64,000 nt of DNA from Brevibacterium spongiae (GTDB lineage Bacteria > Actinomycetota > Actinomycetes > Actinomycetales > Brevibacteriaceae). The notes beneath the pieces were generated by a model. It did not search any database. It was not told the origin of the DNA and saw only the letters and a program-made list of their open reading frames with translations. The position numbers and the translations under genes are program-made. Shown piece after piece: positions 51,414 through 60,428 of the stretch; position 1 is the first letter of the stretch, and every line of letters starts with the position of its first letter. The DNA is taken from positions 3,658,001-3,722,000 of the forward strand of contig NZ_CP093443.1 of assembly GCF_026168515.1 (NCBI RefSeq), in the 5' to 3' direction.

Positions 51414-52258
51414 GCGTCGTCCTCCTCGGCGTCGGTGTTGGATTCGGCATCGGTGTCGGATTCGGCATCGGCGTCGGGTTCCTCGCCCGCCCCCGTCTCG
51501 GCGTCGGGTTCCTCGCCCGCCCCTGCCTCGGTGGCGGAATCGGTGTCGGCGGCGTCCTCGGGGACGGCACCATCCTCCGGGACATCCGTCTCGCCTGAGG
51601 CGATGCGTTCGTAGACGGCGATGAGTTCGCGCACCCGGTCCTCGTCGATGAGGAATTTCACCATCGGGGAGATCTCGAACCGGTCCTCGCCTGCCTTGTG
51701 GAGCACGCGCAGCCGGTTGCTCATCCGCGACCAGGCTCCGTTGAGGTTGCGTTGGAACGTCGATTCGTCGCCGGTGCGGTAGATCGCGAGCCGCTCGTAG
51801 ACCTCTTCACGGTCGACGATGACACGTTTCTCCCCAGGGGCTGCGAGCAGCAGCTGGCGGAGGACGAGGAGCATCGCCGTGTCGAGGAAGGTCAGTCGTT
51901 CGCTGCGCACTGCGGCGGGAGCGTCGATCTCGTCGGTGACGATCTTGCGGGTGAACGCGAATTCGTCGACCCGGTCGAGAACGAGGTCGAGGAACAGATC
52001 ATGCAGGCGCGAGCGGACGAGGTTTTCGTCGGCGACGAGCGCCGCCCACAGCTGCGGGCTCTGCACCCCGGAGACGTAGGGGCCTTTGAGCAGTTCGAGC
52101 AGCACCCGCCGGGTCCGCTCCCCCAGGGTCCCGGTGTCCCCGGACCAGAGCGCGCTGGGGTTGTGCTCGAAACCGTCCGCGGATTCGTTCGCATCCCTCG
52201 CCGAGGCGGCCTCCACCTCGGCGGGGGCTGTGTCGTTGTCGTGGTCGGTGGGGCTCAT
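51410..52258 (-). CDS. jetB: Wadjet kite-like subunit JetB (DUF4194)
   Basis: 282 residues. The DUF4194 core includes LLELLKGPYVSGVQSPQLWAALVADENLVRSRLHDLFLDLVLD, FLDTAMLLVLRQLLL and RLRVLHKAGEDRFEISPMVKFLIDEDRVRELI. The N-terminal ~40 residues and the C-terminal ~55 residues are acidic and repetitive (GAGEEPDAETGAGEEPDADAES). JetB bridges the JetA kleisin and JetC. It overlaps jetA and jetC by 4 nt each. Confidence 0.93.
   Translation of the reverse strand: MSPTDHDNDTAPAEVEAASARDANESADGFEHNPSALWSGDTGTLGERTRRVLLELLKGPYVSGVQSPQLWAALVADENLVRSRLHDLFLDLVLDRVDEFAFTRKIVTDEIDAPAAVRSERLTFLDTAMLLVLRQLLLAAPGEKRVIVDREEVYERLAIYRTGDESTFQRNLNGAWSRMSNRLRVLHKAGEDRFEISPMVKFLIDEDRVRELIAVYERIASGETDVPEDGAVPEDAADTDSATEAGAGEEPDAETGAGEEPDADAESDTDAESNTDAEEDDA
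51418..51535. repeat. Tandem repeats encoding the acidic JetB tail
   Basis: On the plus strand GGTGTTGGATTCGGCATC and GGTGTCGGATTCGGCATC form consecutive 18-bp units. They are followed by two ~30-bp units, each containing GGCGTCGGGTTCCTCGCCCG. All keep the reading frame, giving AESDTDAESNTD and GEEPDAETGAGEEPDA. Such arrays change length readily. Confidence 0.75.
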
Positions 52259-53718
52259 AGGGTGATGCCTTCGGTGAAGTAGTGGCGGAGGATGGCGGCG
52301 GTGCGGGAGGTGCCGTCGACGCCGGTCCAGGTGAGGATTTCGCGGTTGTCGTCATCGACGTGCCCGTACGTGCTGGCCAGGGACAGCAGGCCGACGACGC
52401 TGGCCAGTCCCTGGGTGGCGGGGAATCGGTCGAGCACCTCGGCGACGGAGGCCTCGCGGGTGGAGGTGACGACGGAATTGATGTTCTCAGTGAGTTCGGC
52501 GAAGTCGATCTCGGATTCGCGGGCGACAGCGATGAGCGCGGCGAAGTCGACCTCGGAGTCCGTGGCTTCGCCGAGTTCCGCGCCGGCGTTGAACTCTTCG
52601 GGGTCGTGGAGGATGACCTCGCCGACGCTGCCGAGCGACACGCTTGAGAGTTCGAGGTCGATGCCGATCTCGTCGTAGGGCTTGAGTTCCTGCGACACGG
52701 GCGCGGCTGCGGCCAGGCCCTCCTGGATGAGGGTGCGCATCACGCGGTCGCGTTGGAATTCGTGGGAGTGGACGTAGCGGCGCAGGCCGCGAGCGAATTC
52801 GGTGAGGATGTCCGAGACCTCGTGGGAGCCGTCCTTCATCTGTCGCATCAGGGTGCGCAGGGACCGGCGGGTGACAAGCGAGAGGGTGGCGGAGAAGTCA
52901 CGGTCGAGGATGGCGGCGATGTCATCGTCGAAGGCCGTGGACTGTTCGGGGTCGCGGACGAGGGCGGAGAACGCCGAGAAGGTGCGGCCTTCGTCGGAGG
53001 ATTCGATGAGGTCGACGCCGCGGAAGACTTCGTCGAGGACCTGGGACTGGGACTCCTCGGCGGCGAGGATCGAGATTCGCAGCTCTTGGTTGAGCTCTTC
53101 GAAGCGGGCGCGCACACGGGCGAAGTCGGCGGGCAGCCCTTGGGCCTGTTGGAGGATGTCGCTCACGCGTTCGTTCGCTCGCCTGCGGTCGAGGACGACG
53201 GAGCGGGGGTCGCCGCGGCGGACCCGGGCGATCTCGGCGTCGATGCGGTCGCGTTCGGCGCGCAGGGCGGCAAGTCTGCGGGAGCTGTCGGGGTCGGTGT
53301 CGATGGCCAGCTGGCGCACGGATTGGGCGAGGCTGACGAGTCGGGACTCGGTGGCGGTCTGCGGTGGGGTGCGCAGCTGTTCGAGCATGCGGATGGCGTC
53401 GAAGCCGGCGGCGGAGAGTTCATAGGTCTCGCCCCTTGCCCCGGTGGCGGGCCGGCGGACGAGGATCTCGGCGCGACGCCAGTCGTCGCAGTACGCCTTC
53501 GCAGTCCGCAGGGAGAGATCGAAGTGGTCGCGCAGTTCCTCGAGGTCGGCGTCGATGCTCTCGTGCAGGTCCTCGGTGTTCATCCGGGTGCCGGGTCGGC
53601 CCAGGTGAGCGTCGAGGGTTCCAGCCATGACGGCGAGGTTGTCGGCCCGGAGCATGCGCAAGGTGGCATCGGATTCGAGCAGTCGCCGATAGGCGAGCGC
53701 AGATGACAGGGCAGACAT
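52255..53718 (-). CDS. jetA: Wadjet kleisin-like subunit JetA (DUF3375)
   Basis: 487 residues. It opens with the DUF3375 signature SALAYRRLLESDATLRMLRADNLAVMAGTLDAHLG, followed by a winged-helix region (DHFDLSLRTAKAYCDDW), a coiled coil (RRLAALRAERDRIDAEIARV) and a C-terminal winged helix (RFPATQGLASVVGLLSLA). The start at 53718 matches the family N-terminus; the open frame upstream is not conserved in style. It lies 68 nt after the helicase stop. The order jetA-B-C-D matches type I Wadjet. Confidence 0.93.
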   Translation of the reverse strand: MSALSSALAYRRLLESDATLRMLRADNLAVMAGTLDAHLGRPGTRMNTEDLHESIDADLEELRDHFDLSLRTAKAYCDDWRRAEILVRRPATGARGETYELSAAGFDAIRMLEQLRTPPQTATESRLVSLAQSVRQLAIDTDPDSSRRLAALRAERDRIDAEIARVRRGDPRSVVLDRRRANERVSDILQQAQGLPADFARVRARFEELNQELRISILAAEESQSQVLDEVFRGVDLIESSDEGRTFSAFSALVRDPEQSTAFDDDIAAILDRDFSATLSLVTRRSLRTLMRQMKDGSHEVSDILTEFARGLRRYVHSHEFQRDRVMRTLIQEGLAAAAPVSQELKPYDEIGIDLELSSVSLGSVGEVILHDPEEFNAGAELGEATDSEVDFAALIAVARESEIDFAELTENINSVVTSTREASVAEVLDRFPATQGLASVVGLLSLASTYGHVDDDNREILTWTGVDGTSRTAAILRHYFTEGITL

Positions 53719-53786
53719 AGGGACTATTCTCAACGCCGGGGCGGGCCCGCGCCAATTCGCCGGCCCGACGGCGGCCGGTTCGTCGC

Positions 53787-56714
53787 CTAACGCCAGCGCG
53801 TCCGCAGCACGGATGTCAGCCGCCATGGGTTGCCTCCGCGCACCGCAGCGAGGATGCCTGCCCCGTCGGGATTGCGAGTGTAGACGGGGTCACCTCCGCC
53901 GATCCAGATGTCCCATGCTCGGGCGAAGGCGACTGCGCGTTCCTTCTTCGTCCCCAGCACTGTGGGCACGCCCACCCAGATCGGATCGGCTTCCTGGGCG
54001 GCACCGATCCCCCACCGCATCTGCGTCCACCATCCGCGCAGTCCGTCAGCGCGAGTCAGCAGTCGCCAGCATGGCAGCAGGTATCTGGGGTCGCCGATCG
54101 GTGACACCGCTTCGTCGAGAGCGAGGGCGAAGGCCTCCGCCGAGGCGGGATCCGCGTCGAGGTGGCATCGCAGGTCCCCGTGTGCGTCGATCGTCATCCG
54201 CACAGCGTCGGCACCGGCGCTGCTCAGCCCGAGGGTGTGCAGCGCCTCGGCAATGGCGCCGGCGATCTGCGCGACGGTCGGAGTTGTGCCGTAGACACTC
54301 TGCCTCCGTCGACCCGCAACACTGAGGAGAACCGGCAGGCCCAGCAGCAGTCCGGCGGCGATGAGACCGCAGATCCAGGCCGCGGCTGACGTGCTCAGCA
54401 TGGCGACCACGAGCATGAGCAGACCCACCGTCGCCCAGACGATGACGACCGGTGCCCGGAGGGTGAAGGGCAGAATCCTGCCGGGGTCGCCGTCGCGGTG
54501 ACGCGGCATCGGAACGATGCCATCGGAGTCGGCAGCGCCCCCTGCCCGGTTGGAATCGGAGTCTCCCCCTCCACGAGAGGAGGCGACCTCGGCACGATCG
54601 GAGCCGGCAACGGCAGGGTCGGAGTCGATCTCGGCAGGATCGGAATCGGCGGCGACGATGCGCACCGATCGGATCTCCTCGTCGCGATAGTCGGCGCCGA
54701 CATTCCACCGGCGGGCCACCTCGGCGCGGGATTGGGACCGCAAGGTCATCCGCGCATTGATGGCGTCGGCGACGTCCGCGGGCGGTTGGAAAGCGGAGAA
54801 CGCGGGATCGATATGGGCGACGCCGTCGACGATCTCACCGTCAGCATCGGTGCCGAAGAAACCGTCGTGTTTGCGCACGAGTCGACCCCAATCCTGAGCT
54901 CCGCGCGGGTGACCTGCGCTGATGCACACGACGGTCCAGTTCACCGCCACCTTGTCCGCCCAGTTCGGATCTTCCCGCAGCGCCCGACCACGGGTCTGCG
55001 TCACCGCAGTCGGAGTGGTCGCGCTCGTGAGGTCGATGAGTCCGGTCACGGCAGGCGCGTCCCAGCCTTCGCCGAGCAGCGCCCGGGTGCCGATGAGCAC
55101 CTGCGCGGTCCCGGAGGCGAAGAAGGCGGTCACGTGCGGCACCCATTCGCGGCTGGTCCAACTCCCCTCGAGGCGGCTGACCCCGGATTCCGGATCGGTG
55201 ATGTGCAGGCGAGCGGCCAGCTCCTCGTCCTCGGTCGCGATGTGCTCCCACAGCTCGGCGAGGACGGACGGGGGTCCGGCAACCGTGCGTCCGGAGACGA
55301 GCAGCGGGTTGAGTGGCGCCGTTCCGGCGTCGGCGAGCAGGGTTTCGAGGACGAGCAGGGCCGAACCGGATCGTTCGTCGAGGACGGTGCGGACATCGGC
55401 TGAGAGGGTTGCGGTGGCGGATTCGAAGTCGCAGAGGACGAGCATCCGCAGGTGGTCCCCCAGAGTGGCGGCCTCGGCGGAGACGATGTCGACGCAGGCC
55501 CGCGGCTTCGACGCCGAGTGGGAGAGGACGCGGTCGATCGGCGACCGGCCGGCCGCGATTCCGTGGCGGGTCCAGCGGCAGCCGATTGCGGGCAGCCGTC
55601 GGCGGATCGCCTCGGCGAGGTCGTGATCGGAGGCGGCCTCGGAGACGAGCAGGTGGTGGCGCATCCAGTCTTCGATGAGTCGTGCCCAATCGTCGACGTC
55701 GGGGTCGCGGCGGTGCTGTTCACCGAGGCGGGCTCCGGGCGGCAGTCGCAGCAGACCTGCGTGGTGGAGGCGCAGCGCGGCATCGCAGAGTTCGGGCCGC
55801 TGTCTGCTCATCGTCTGCCAGCTCACTGCTTCCGCACGGTCGCCGAGGAAGCGACGGTCCACCCATTCGAGCAGTCCGATCGTGCCGTGGTTCGGGTCGA
55901 GGATGCCGGTGATGAACTCGGTGTGGCGTTCGGCCTGTGCCGACAGCCAGCCGACTTCCTCCCGGGTCGGTTCGGTCACCCAGACGAGGTCGGCGAACGG
56001 GACGAGGTCCCCCTCCTTGACCAGTGCCGGGATGGAGGCGGAATAGCGGACGGCGGAGAACAGGTCGGACACGAGTTCGCGTTGTCTGGTCGACATCGTC
56101 GACGGTGGGGTGGCCGTCAGTCCGAGCACCCATACATCGGGCAGCAGAGTCAGCAGGTCGGCCAGAAGCCGACCCCAGACTTCGAGCAGGTGATGACATT
56201 CGTCGAGGATGAGCAGCGTCGGACCGCCGGCGACCAGGGTGTCGACGAGCTCGCGTCCGCCGGGTGCGAGAGCGTCGAGCAGACTGCCGGCCTGCGCAGA
56301 CTCTCCGGTTTCGGTCACACGGTCGTCGGAAGCAACGTTCCGGCCCGCATCGTGTGCGTCATCGCTGTCGACCGTCTCCCGATCCGTGTCGAAGACGGCC
56401 AAGGACTGGTAGGTGAGGGCGGTGAATACCTGGCTGAGATCTCGACGGGTTCCCGCCGGCCCCAGGTCCCCACCGCACCGGTTCCATTCGCGCGCCCACT
56501 GCCCCTGGATTGCCGTGTTCGGTCCGAAGACCACGATGCGTTCGACCAGATTCCGGTCGAGCAGATGGGTCGCGTACTCGATGCCGACGCGCGTCTTGCC
56601 AGCTCCCGGAGGCAGGACGATCCACGACCGACGCTCATCAGCGGCGGTTCCCTCACGCAGGGCGGTCAGAGCCTCTCCCTGATGGCGGCGCAGGGGCGGC
56701 CGGTCAGCCGTCAT
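53787..56714 (-). CDS. SF2 DEAD/DEAH-type helicase with a membrane hairpin, upstream of Wadjet
   Basis: 975 residues. The helicase core has a Q-motif-like LRRHQGEAL, Walker A IVLPPGAGKTRVG (Lys40), DECH box LILDECHH (171-174), motif III LTATPP, and motifs V/VI in VLIGTRALLGEGWDAPAV and TQTRGRALRED. An acidic, Ser/Asp-rich linker leads to two adjacent hydrophobic helices (about residues 754-773 and 779-800). A ~170-residue soluble C-terminal domain follows (TPTVAQIAGAIAEALHTLGL, WIGGGDPVYTRNPDG). It starts 11 nt inside the YjbR-like gene and precedes jetA by 68 nt. A role in nucleic-acid sensing at the membrane is speculation from context. Confidence 0.85.
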   Translation of the reverse strand: MTADRPPLRRHQGEALTALREGTAADERRSWIVLPPGAGKTRVGIEYATHLLDRNLVERIVVFGPNTAIQGQWAREWNRCGGDLGPAGTRRDLSQVFTALTYQSLAVFDTDRETVDSDDAHDAGRNVASDDRVTETGESAQAGSLLDALAPGGRELVDTLVAGGPTLLILDECHHLLEVWGRLLADLLTLLPDVWVLGLTATPPSTMSTRQRELVSDLFSAVRYSASIPALVKEGDLVPFADLVWVTEPTREEVGWLSAQAERHTEFITGILDPNHGTIGLLEWVDRRFLGDRAEAVSWQTMSRQRPELCDAALRLHHAGLLRLPPGARLGEQHRRDPDVDDWARLIEDWMRHHLLVSEAASDHDLAEAIRRRLPAIGCRWTRHGIAAGRSPIDRVLSHSASKPRACVDIVSAEAATLGDHLRMLVLCDFESATATLSADVRTVLDERSGSALLVLETLLADAGTAPLNPLLVSGRTVAGPPSVLAELWEHIATEDEELAARLHITDPESGVSRLEGSWTSREWVPHVTAFFASGTAQVLIGTRALLGEGWDAPAVTGLIDLTSATTPTAVTQTRGRALREDPNWADKVAVNWTVVCISAGHPRGAQDWGRLVRKHDGFFGTDADGEIVDGVAHIDPAFSAFQPPADVADAINARMTLRSQSRAEVARRWNVGADYRDEEIRSVRIVAADSDPAEIDSDPAVAGSDRAEVASSRGGGDSDSNRAGGAADSDGIVPMPRHRDGDPGRILPFTLRAPVVIVWATVGLLMLVVAMLSTSAAAWICGLIAAGLLLGLPVLLSVAGRRRQSVYGTTPTVAQIAGAIAEALHTLGLSSAGADAVRMTIDAHGDLRCHLDADPASAEAFALALDEAVSPIGDPRYLLPCWRLLTRADGLRGWWTQMRWGIGAAQEADPIWVGVPTVLGTKKERAVAFARAWDIWIGGGDPVYTRNPDGAGILAAVRGGNPWRLTSVLRTRWR

Positions 56715-57171
56715 CGCTTCTCCCGCCGAAGGTCACTGGGTCGACCGGTCGGTCTTTCTTCGGCATCTTCGACACGACGAGGCAGTAGGACTCGAGGACG
56801 AGGTCGTGGAGGAGGTCGGCATCCAGATGGTCCCCTCCCACGTCTCCGTCACCGTCTCCGTCATCGTCATCCCCGTCTCCGGTCCCGTCACGGTCGGCTT
56901 CGACCTCCGCCCCGGCTACGGTGATCCAGTGCTTCTTGTTCATGTGGTAGCCCGGTGAGATCTCGGCATAGGCGTCACGCAGCACTTCACCGTCAAGCGG
57001 GTCGATCTTGAGGTTGATGCTCGGGATTCCGCGCAGCTGAAAGGCCATCATGAACATCTTCCCGCGCACCTTGTACACGGTGTTGTCCGGGCCGAACGGG
57101 TGGTCGATCTCGACGGAGGGGTACTGCATGGCCTGCTCGTGGGCCAGTCGGAGCACTGTGTCGGGATCCAT
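56704..57171 (-). CDS. MmcQ/YjbR family protein
   Basis: 155 residues. The YjbR fold signature is seen in EIDHPFGPDNTVYKVRGKMFMMAFQ, INLKIDPLDGEVLRDAY, SPGYHMNKKHWITV and LLHDLVLESYCLVVSKMPKKDR. A Gly/Asp-rich insertion (DGDDDDGDGDGDVGGDH) is unusual. The fold binds DNA in some members; function is otherwise unknown. Its end overlaps the helicase start by 11 nt, making it the first gene of the helicase-jet operon. Its start is divergent from the asparaginase gene 77 bp away. Confidence 0.85.
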   Translation of the reverse strand: MDPDTVLRLAHEQAMQYPSVEIDHPFGPDNTVYKVRGKMFMMAFQLRGIPSINLKIDPLDGEVLRDAYAEISPGYHMNKKHWITVAGAEVEADRDGTGDGDDDDGDGDGDVGGDHLDADLLHDLVLESYCLVVSKMPKKDRPVDPVTFGGRSDDG

Positions 57172-57248
57172 GCGTGGAGATTAGCAAACGGCACTGACTC
57201 AGGAACCGGCGACGACTCTGAGGTGAGGACTGACGTTAGACTCGAATT

Positions 57249-58250
57249 ATGCCTGAGACCTCATCGCCTGCTGCCCCTCACCTGCTCTTGGCCGCTCTCG
57301 GCGGGACCATCGCGTCGACCGCCAATGCCACAGGGGGAGTTGCCCCAGCTCTCAGCGGAGCGGAGATCGCCGCGGCCGCCGGGCTCGACCAGGTCTGGCC
57401 GAATCTGCAGGCCGATTTCACGCAGGTCGCTCAGGTCTCGAGTGCCAATGTCACCCTTGAGATGCTCTTCGACGTCGTCGAACTCGCCCGCACCTCCGCG
57501 GCCGACGGAATCGTGCTCACCCAGGGCACCGACACCCTCGAGGAGTCCGCGTTCGGACTCTGGCTGCTCAATGATTCGGGCATCCACATCGCCGTCACCG
57601 GGGCCATGCGCAACCCGACCCTGCCCGGAGCCGATGGCCCGGCCAACGTCCGTGCCGCCGCACTCACAGCATTGTCAGCGCAGGTCAGCCATCTGCCCTC
57701 GTCTCTGGTGTTCAATGATGAAGTTCACGATCCGAGGTTCGCCACGAAGGCACACGCCACCTCGACGGCGGCGTTCTCCTCCGGTCCCGTCCTCGGGGCG
57801 GTCGGCTGGCTGAGCGAGGATGACCTCCACCTTCCGCATGCACCCCAGTCACCGACGTCACCGTTCCGGGGTCTGCCCCGTCCGTCTCAGCTGAGCAAGG
57901 TCGCCCTCGCCGAGGTGGGGCTGGGCGAGCCGCCGGAGACCCTTGATCTCCTCGCCGGTTCCGGATTCACAGGTGCCGTGATCGCGGGCGCCGGCGGCGG
58001 GCATGTCCCCGAGGAGCTTGTTCCTGCGGTGACCCGCCTGGCGGAGACGATGCCGGTGGTGCTCGCCTCACGCACCGGCTCGGGTGCGAGCCTGCGCCGG
58101 ACCTACGGCTACCCCGGCGGTGAGATCGGTCTGCTCGAGACCGGGCTCATCCCCGCAGGAATCCTCGATGCCCGCAAGGCCCGCATCGTACTCACCCTGG
58201 CGCTGAGCTTCGGCTTCGACCCCGCCGAGGTGTTCGCCCACTTCGCGTGA
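57249..58250 (+). CDS. ansA: L-asparaginase (type I/II fold)
   Basis: 333 residues. The two catalytic threonine motifs are LLAALGGTIASTANATGG and GIVLTQGTDTLEESAFGLWLL, and the conserved VTGAMRNP and SPFRGL regions follow. No signal peptide is present, so it is cytoplasmic. It hydrolyses asparagine to aspartate and ammonia. It is divergent from the YjbR-helicase-jet operon and ends in a hairpin terminator. Confidence 0.9.
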   Translation: MPETSSPAAPHLLLAALGGTIASTANATGGVAPALSGAEIAAAAGLDQVWPNLQADFTQVAQVSSANVTLEMLFDVVELARTSAADGIVLTQGTDTLEESAFGLWLLNDSGIHIAVTGAMRNPTLPGADGPANVRAAALTALSAQVSHLPSSLVFNDEVHDPRFATKAHATSTAAFSSGPVLGAVGWLSEDDLHLPHAPQSPTSPFRGLPRPSQLSKVALAEVGLGEPPETLDLLAGSGFTGAVIAGAGGGHVPEELVPAVTRLAETMPVVLASRTGSGASLRRTYGYPGGEIGLLETGLIPAGILDARKARIVLTLALSFGFDPAEVFAHFA

Positions 58251-58290
58251 GAAAGGCGGCGTCGACCGATCCCGATCAACACCGCCTTTC
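58251..58290. terminator. Bidirectional terminator between asparaginase and CurA-like genes
   Basis: GAAAGGCGGCGTCGA (58251-58265) pairs with TCAACACCGCCTTTC (58276-58290) with two G-U positions around a 10-nt loop. It starts directly after the asparaginase stop and sits between convergent genes. The A/T ends of the stem give T-rich 3' sides on both strands. Confidence 0.7.
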
Positions 58291-58319
58291 CCTGTCCGGT
58301 CGGGCTTGTGCCGACCGAT

Positions 58320-59342
58320 TCAGCTCTCCGCACCCACTGCCACAACCATCTTGCCGAAGTTGCCGCCGGTGAGCAGGTCGTTGAAGTACTCGGGAGCCTT
58401 CTCGAGACCGGGACGGATGTCCTCCCGGTAACGGACCTTGCCCTCCTTGAGCCAGCCGCTCATGTCCTCAAGGAACTGCGGGGTCAGGCGCTCGGCGAAC
58501 TCGGTCTGAATGAAGCCGCGCACGAGCAGCGACTTCGTCAGGATGTTCCCCATGAGCGCGCCCGAACGGTCTGGGCCTTCAGGCAGCGAGGTGAGGTTGT
58601 AGTTGGCGACGAGTCCGCACACGGGCACGCGCGCGAACGTATTGAGCCGCGGCAGCACGGCGTCGAAGACCTCCCCGCCGACGTTTTCGTAGTAGACGTC
58701 GATGCCCTGCGGGACCGCCTCTTTCAGCTCCTGCCGCAGATTGCCAGTGCGGTGGTCGAGCGCCACGTCGAAGCCGAGTTCCTCCAGGTGAGCAACCTTG
58801 TCAGGACCACCGGCGATGCCGACCGCGGTCGCTCCCTTGATCTTCGCGATCTGACCGACGACGGACCCGACCGGACCGGTCGCAGCGGCCACGGCCACGG
58901 TTTCGCCTTCCTTCGGCTGACCGATCTCGAGCAGTCCCGCATACGCGGTGAATCCGGGCATGCCGAGCACTCCGAGGTGGGTGGAGATCGGTGCGAGCTC
59001 CGGGTCGATCCTGCGCAGGTGCCCGGTCGACTCCACCGAGTATTCCTGCCAACCGCCGTAGCCGAGGACGATGTCGCCGACGGCGAAGTCATCAGCATTC
59101 GATTCGACCACTTCGGACACGGTGGCACCGACCATGACATCGCCGACCTCGACGGGCTTGGCATAGGACTTCGCGTCCGACATGCGCCCGCGCATGTACG
59201 GGTCGAGCGAGAGGTAGAGGGTGCGCAGCAGCACCTGGCCCTCACCCGGGGTGGGCACGGGCACCTCATCGAGCAGGTAGTTCTCCGCAGTGGGGGCGCC
59301 CACGGGGCGCGAGTTCAGGCGAATCCGATGGTTGGTCGTCAT
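58320..59342 (-). CDS. NADP-dependent medium-chain oxidoreductase, CurA/leukotriene B4 dehydrogenase type
   Basis: 340 residues. It opens NHRIRLNSRPVGAPTAENYLL, with YLSLDPYMRGRM near residue 50. The NADPH-binding motif is AAATGPVGSVVGQIAKIKG, then GIAGGPDKVAHLEELGFDVALDHR and VDVYYENVGG-like sequence (IDVYYENVGGEVFDAVLPRLN). These zinc-independent MDR enzymes reduce C=C bonds of enones such as curcumin or prostaglandins. It is monocistronic. Confidence 0.9.
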   Translation of the reverse strand: MTTNHRIRLNSRPVGAPTAENYLLDEVPVPTPGEGQVLLRTLYLSLDPYMRGRMSDAKSYAKPVEVGDVMVGATVSEVVESNADDFAVGDIVLGYGGWQEYSVESTGHLRRIDPELAPISTHLGVLGMPGFTAYAGLLEIGQPKEGETVAVAAATGPVGSVVGQIAKIKGATAVGIAGGPDKVAHLEELGFDVALDHRTGNLRQELKEAVPQGIDVYYENVGGEVFDAVLPRLNTFARVPVCGLVANYNLTSLPEGPDRSGALMGNILTKSLLVRGFIQTEFAERLTPQFLEDMSGWLKEGKVRYREDIRPGLEKAPEYFNDLLTGGNFGKMVVAVGAES

Positions 59343-59408
59343 GGAGACGGTTCCTTTCAGCAGCAGATCATGTGTGCTTCATTGAGGTGACAGGCCCATC
59401 CGCGGCAA

Positions 59409-60341
59409 TCACCGATGGTGTCGGTCATAACAACCATTTGGACGCTCCGCATGTTCCTGATCGAACGATTTTTCTAACACCGAGGCGGCCCCCAGTTTCG
59501 CTTTCGACGTGACACCGCTCCCGGTCGGGGCATCCGCATCGCTCACTTCACGGGCCAGATCGTGGGCATCGCCCGCTTCGTCGGCCAGATCGCGGGCCAC
59601 CTCTTCCCATGCGGAGTCGAAGGCCCAAGAATAATCGCCGAGGTGGTCGAGCAGGTGACTGCCGTTGTCCCGGATCCGCTGCGACCATTCGACCGGCCAT
59701 GCCCCGTAGTTCGCGGCCGCGGCGAGTTCGTCGACGTCCTTGAATACGGCACCGGTCGCATCGAGACGTCCGTCCTCGGCGTGGAGCGGCAACGACGGAA
59801 CGGGGAACGTGATGTCGAGGATGTGATCGCTGGTGAATAGCGCATCATCGCTGCGCCGGTGCGTGGCTTCGAGGTTGACGTACCACTCGACACGCATATC
59901 GCCGGCCTCCGCACCATCGGTCCCGTCTGCATCATCGGCGCCGTCAGCGTCCTTGAGCAGCACCCACACGGAGAACGGAACCTGCGGCGGAACGATCTTG
60001 AGCACCCCACGGCCGCGCCAGGTTCCCTCGACCTTGATTCGGGTGGGCGCCTCGGCGAGGGGACGGAATCGTGCCGTCAACGGAACGTCGTGCGGGTTCG
60101 CCTCCTCCCACCCGACGATCCGGGTCTCCCCGGTCGGAGTCCCGCCGGCCAACCACAGGACGGCACCCTCGGGTCCATCGGCGATGACACGCATCGGTCG
60201 GGCCACCTCGGCGAGGTCACGGTCGAAGTCGAACCGACGAAACGTCCAGGTCACGGTGTCCCCGGGCGTCCAGAATGGCCCCTGGCCGACGGGACGCAGC
60301 CCAGGCGGAGTGATGATCGGGTACGGGTCGATCAGGCTCAT
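59409..60341 (-). CDS. DUF402 domain protein
   Basis: 310 residues. The DUF402 core is seen in WTFRRFDFDR, VLKIVPPQVPFSVWVLLKDADG and RVEWYVNLEATHRRSDDALFTSDHILDITFPVPS, with the pattern W-Y-x-N-L...D...D-LD. Related DUF402 proteins act as nucleoside di/triphosphatases. The C-terminal ~60 residues are hydrophilic and probably disordered. It is divergent from the amidohydrolase gene. Confidence 0.75.
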   Translation of the reverse strand: MSLIDPYPIITPPGLRPVGQGPFWTPGDTVTWTFRRFDFDRDLAEVARPMRVIADGPEGAVLWLAGGTPTGETRIVGWEEANPHDVPLTARFRPLAEAPTRIKVEGTWRGRGVLKIVPPQVPFSVWVLLKDADGADDADGTDGAEAGDMRVEWYVNLEATHRRSDDALFTSDHILDITFPVPSLPLHAEDGRLDATGAVFKDVDELAAAANYGAWPVEWSQRIRDNGSHLLDHLGDYSWAFDSAWEEVARDLADEAGDAHDLAREVSDADAPTGSGVTSKAKLGAASVLEKSFDQEHAERPNGCYDRHHR

Positions 60342-60428
60342 GCAGGCAGTCTATGTCGCGGTCATGGACGGCCGCTGAAGACGAACCCACGCTCCGACCG
60401 CGGCCCGGTGAAGTCCTAGAGTGGGAGC

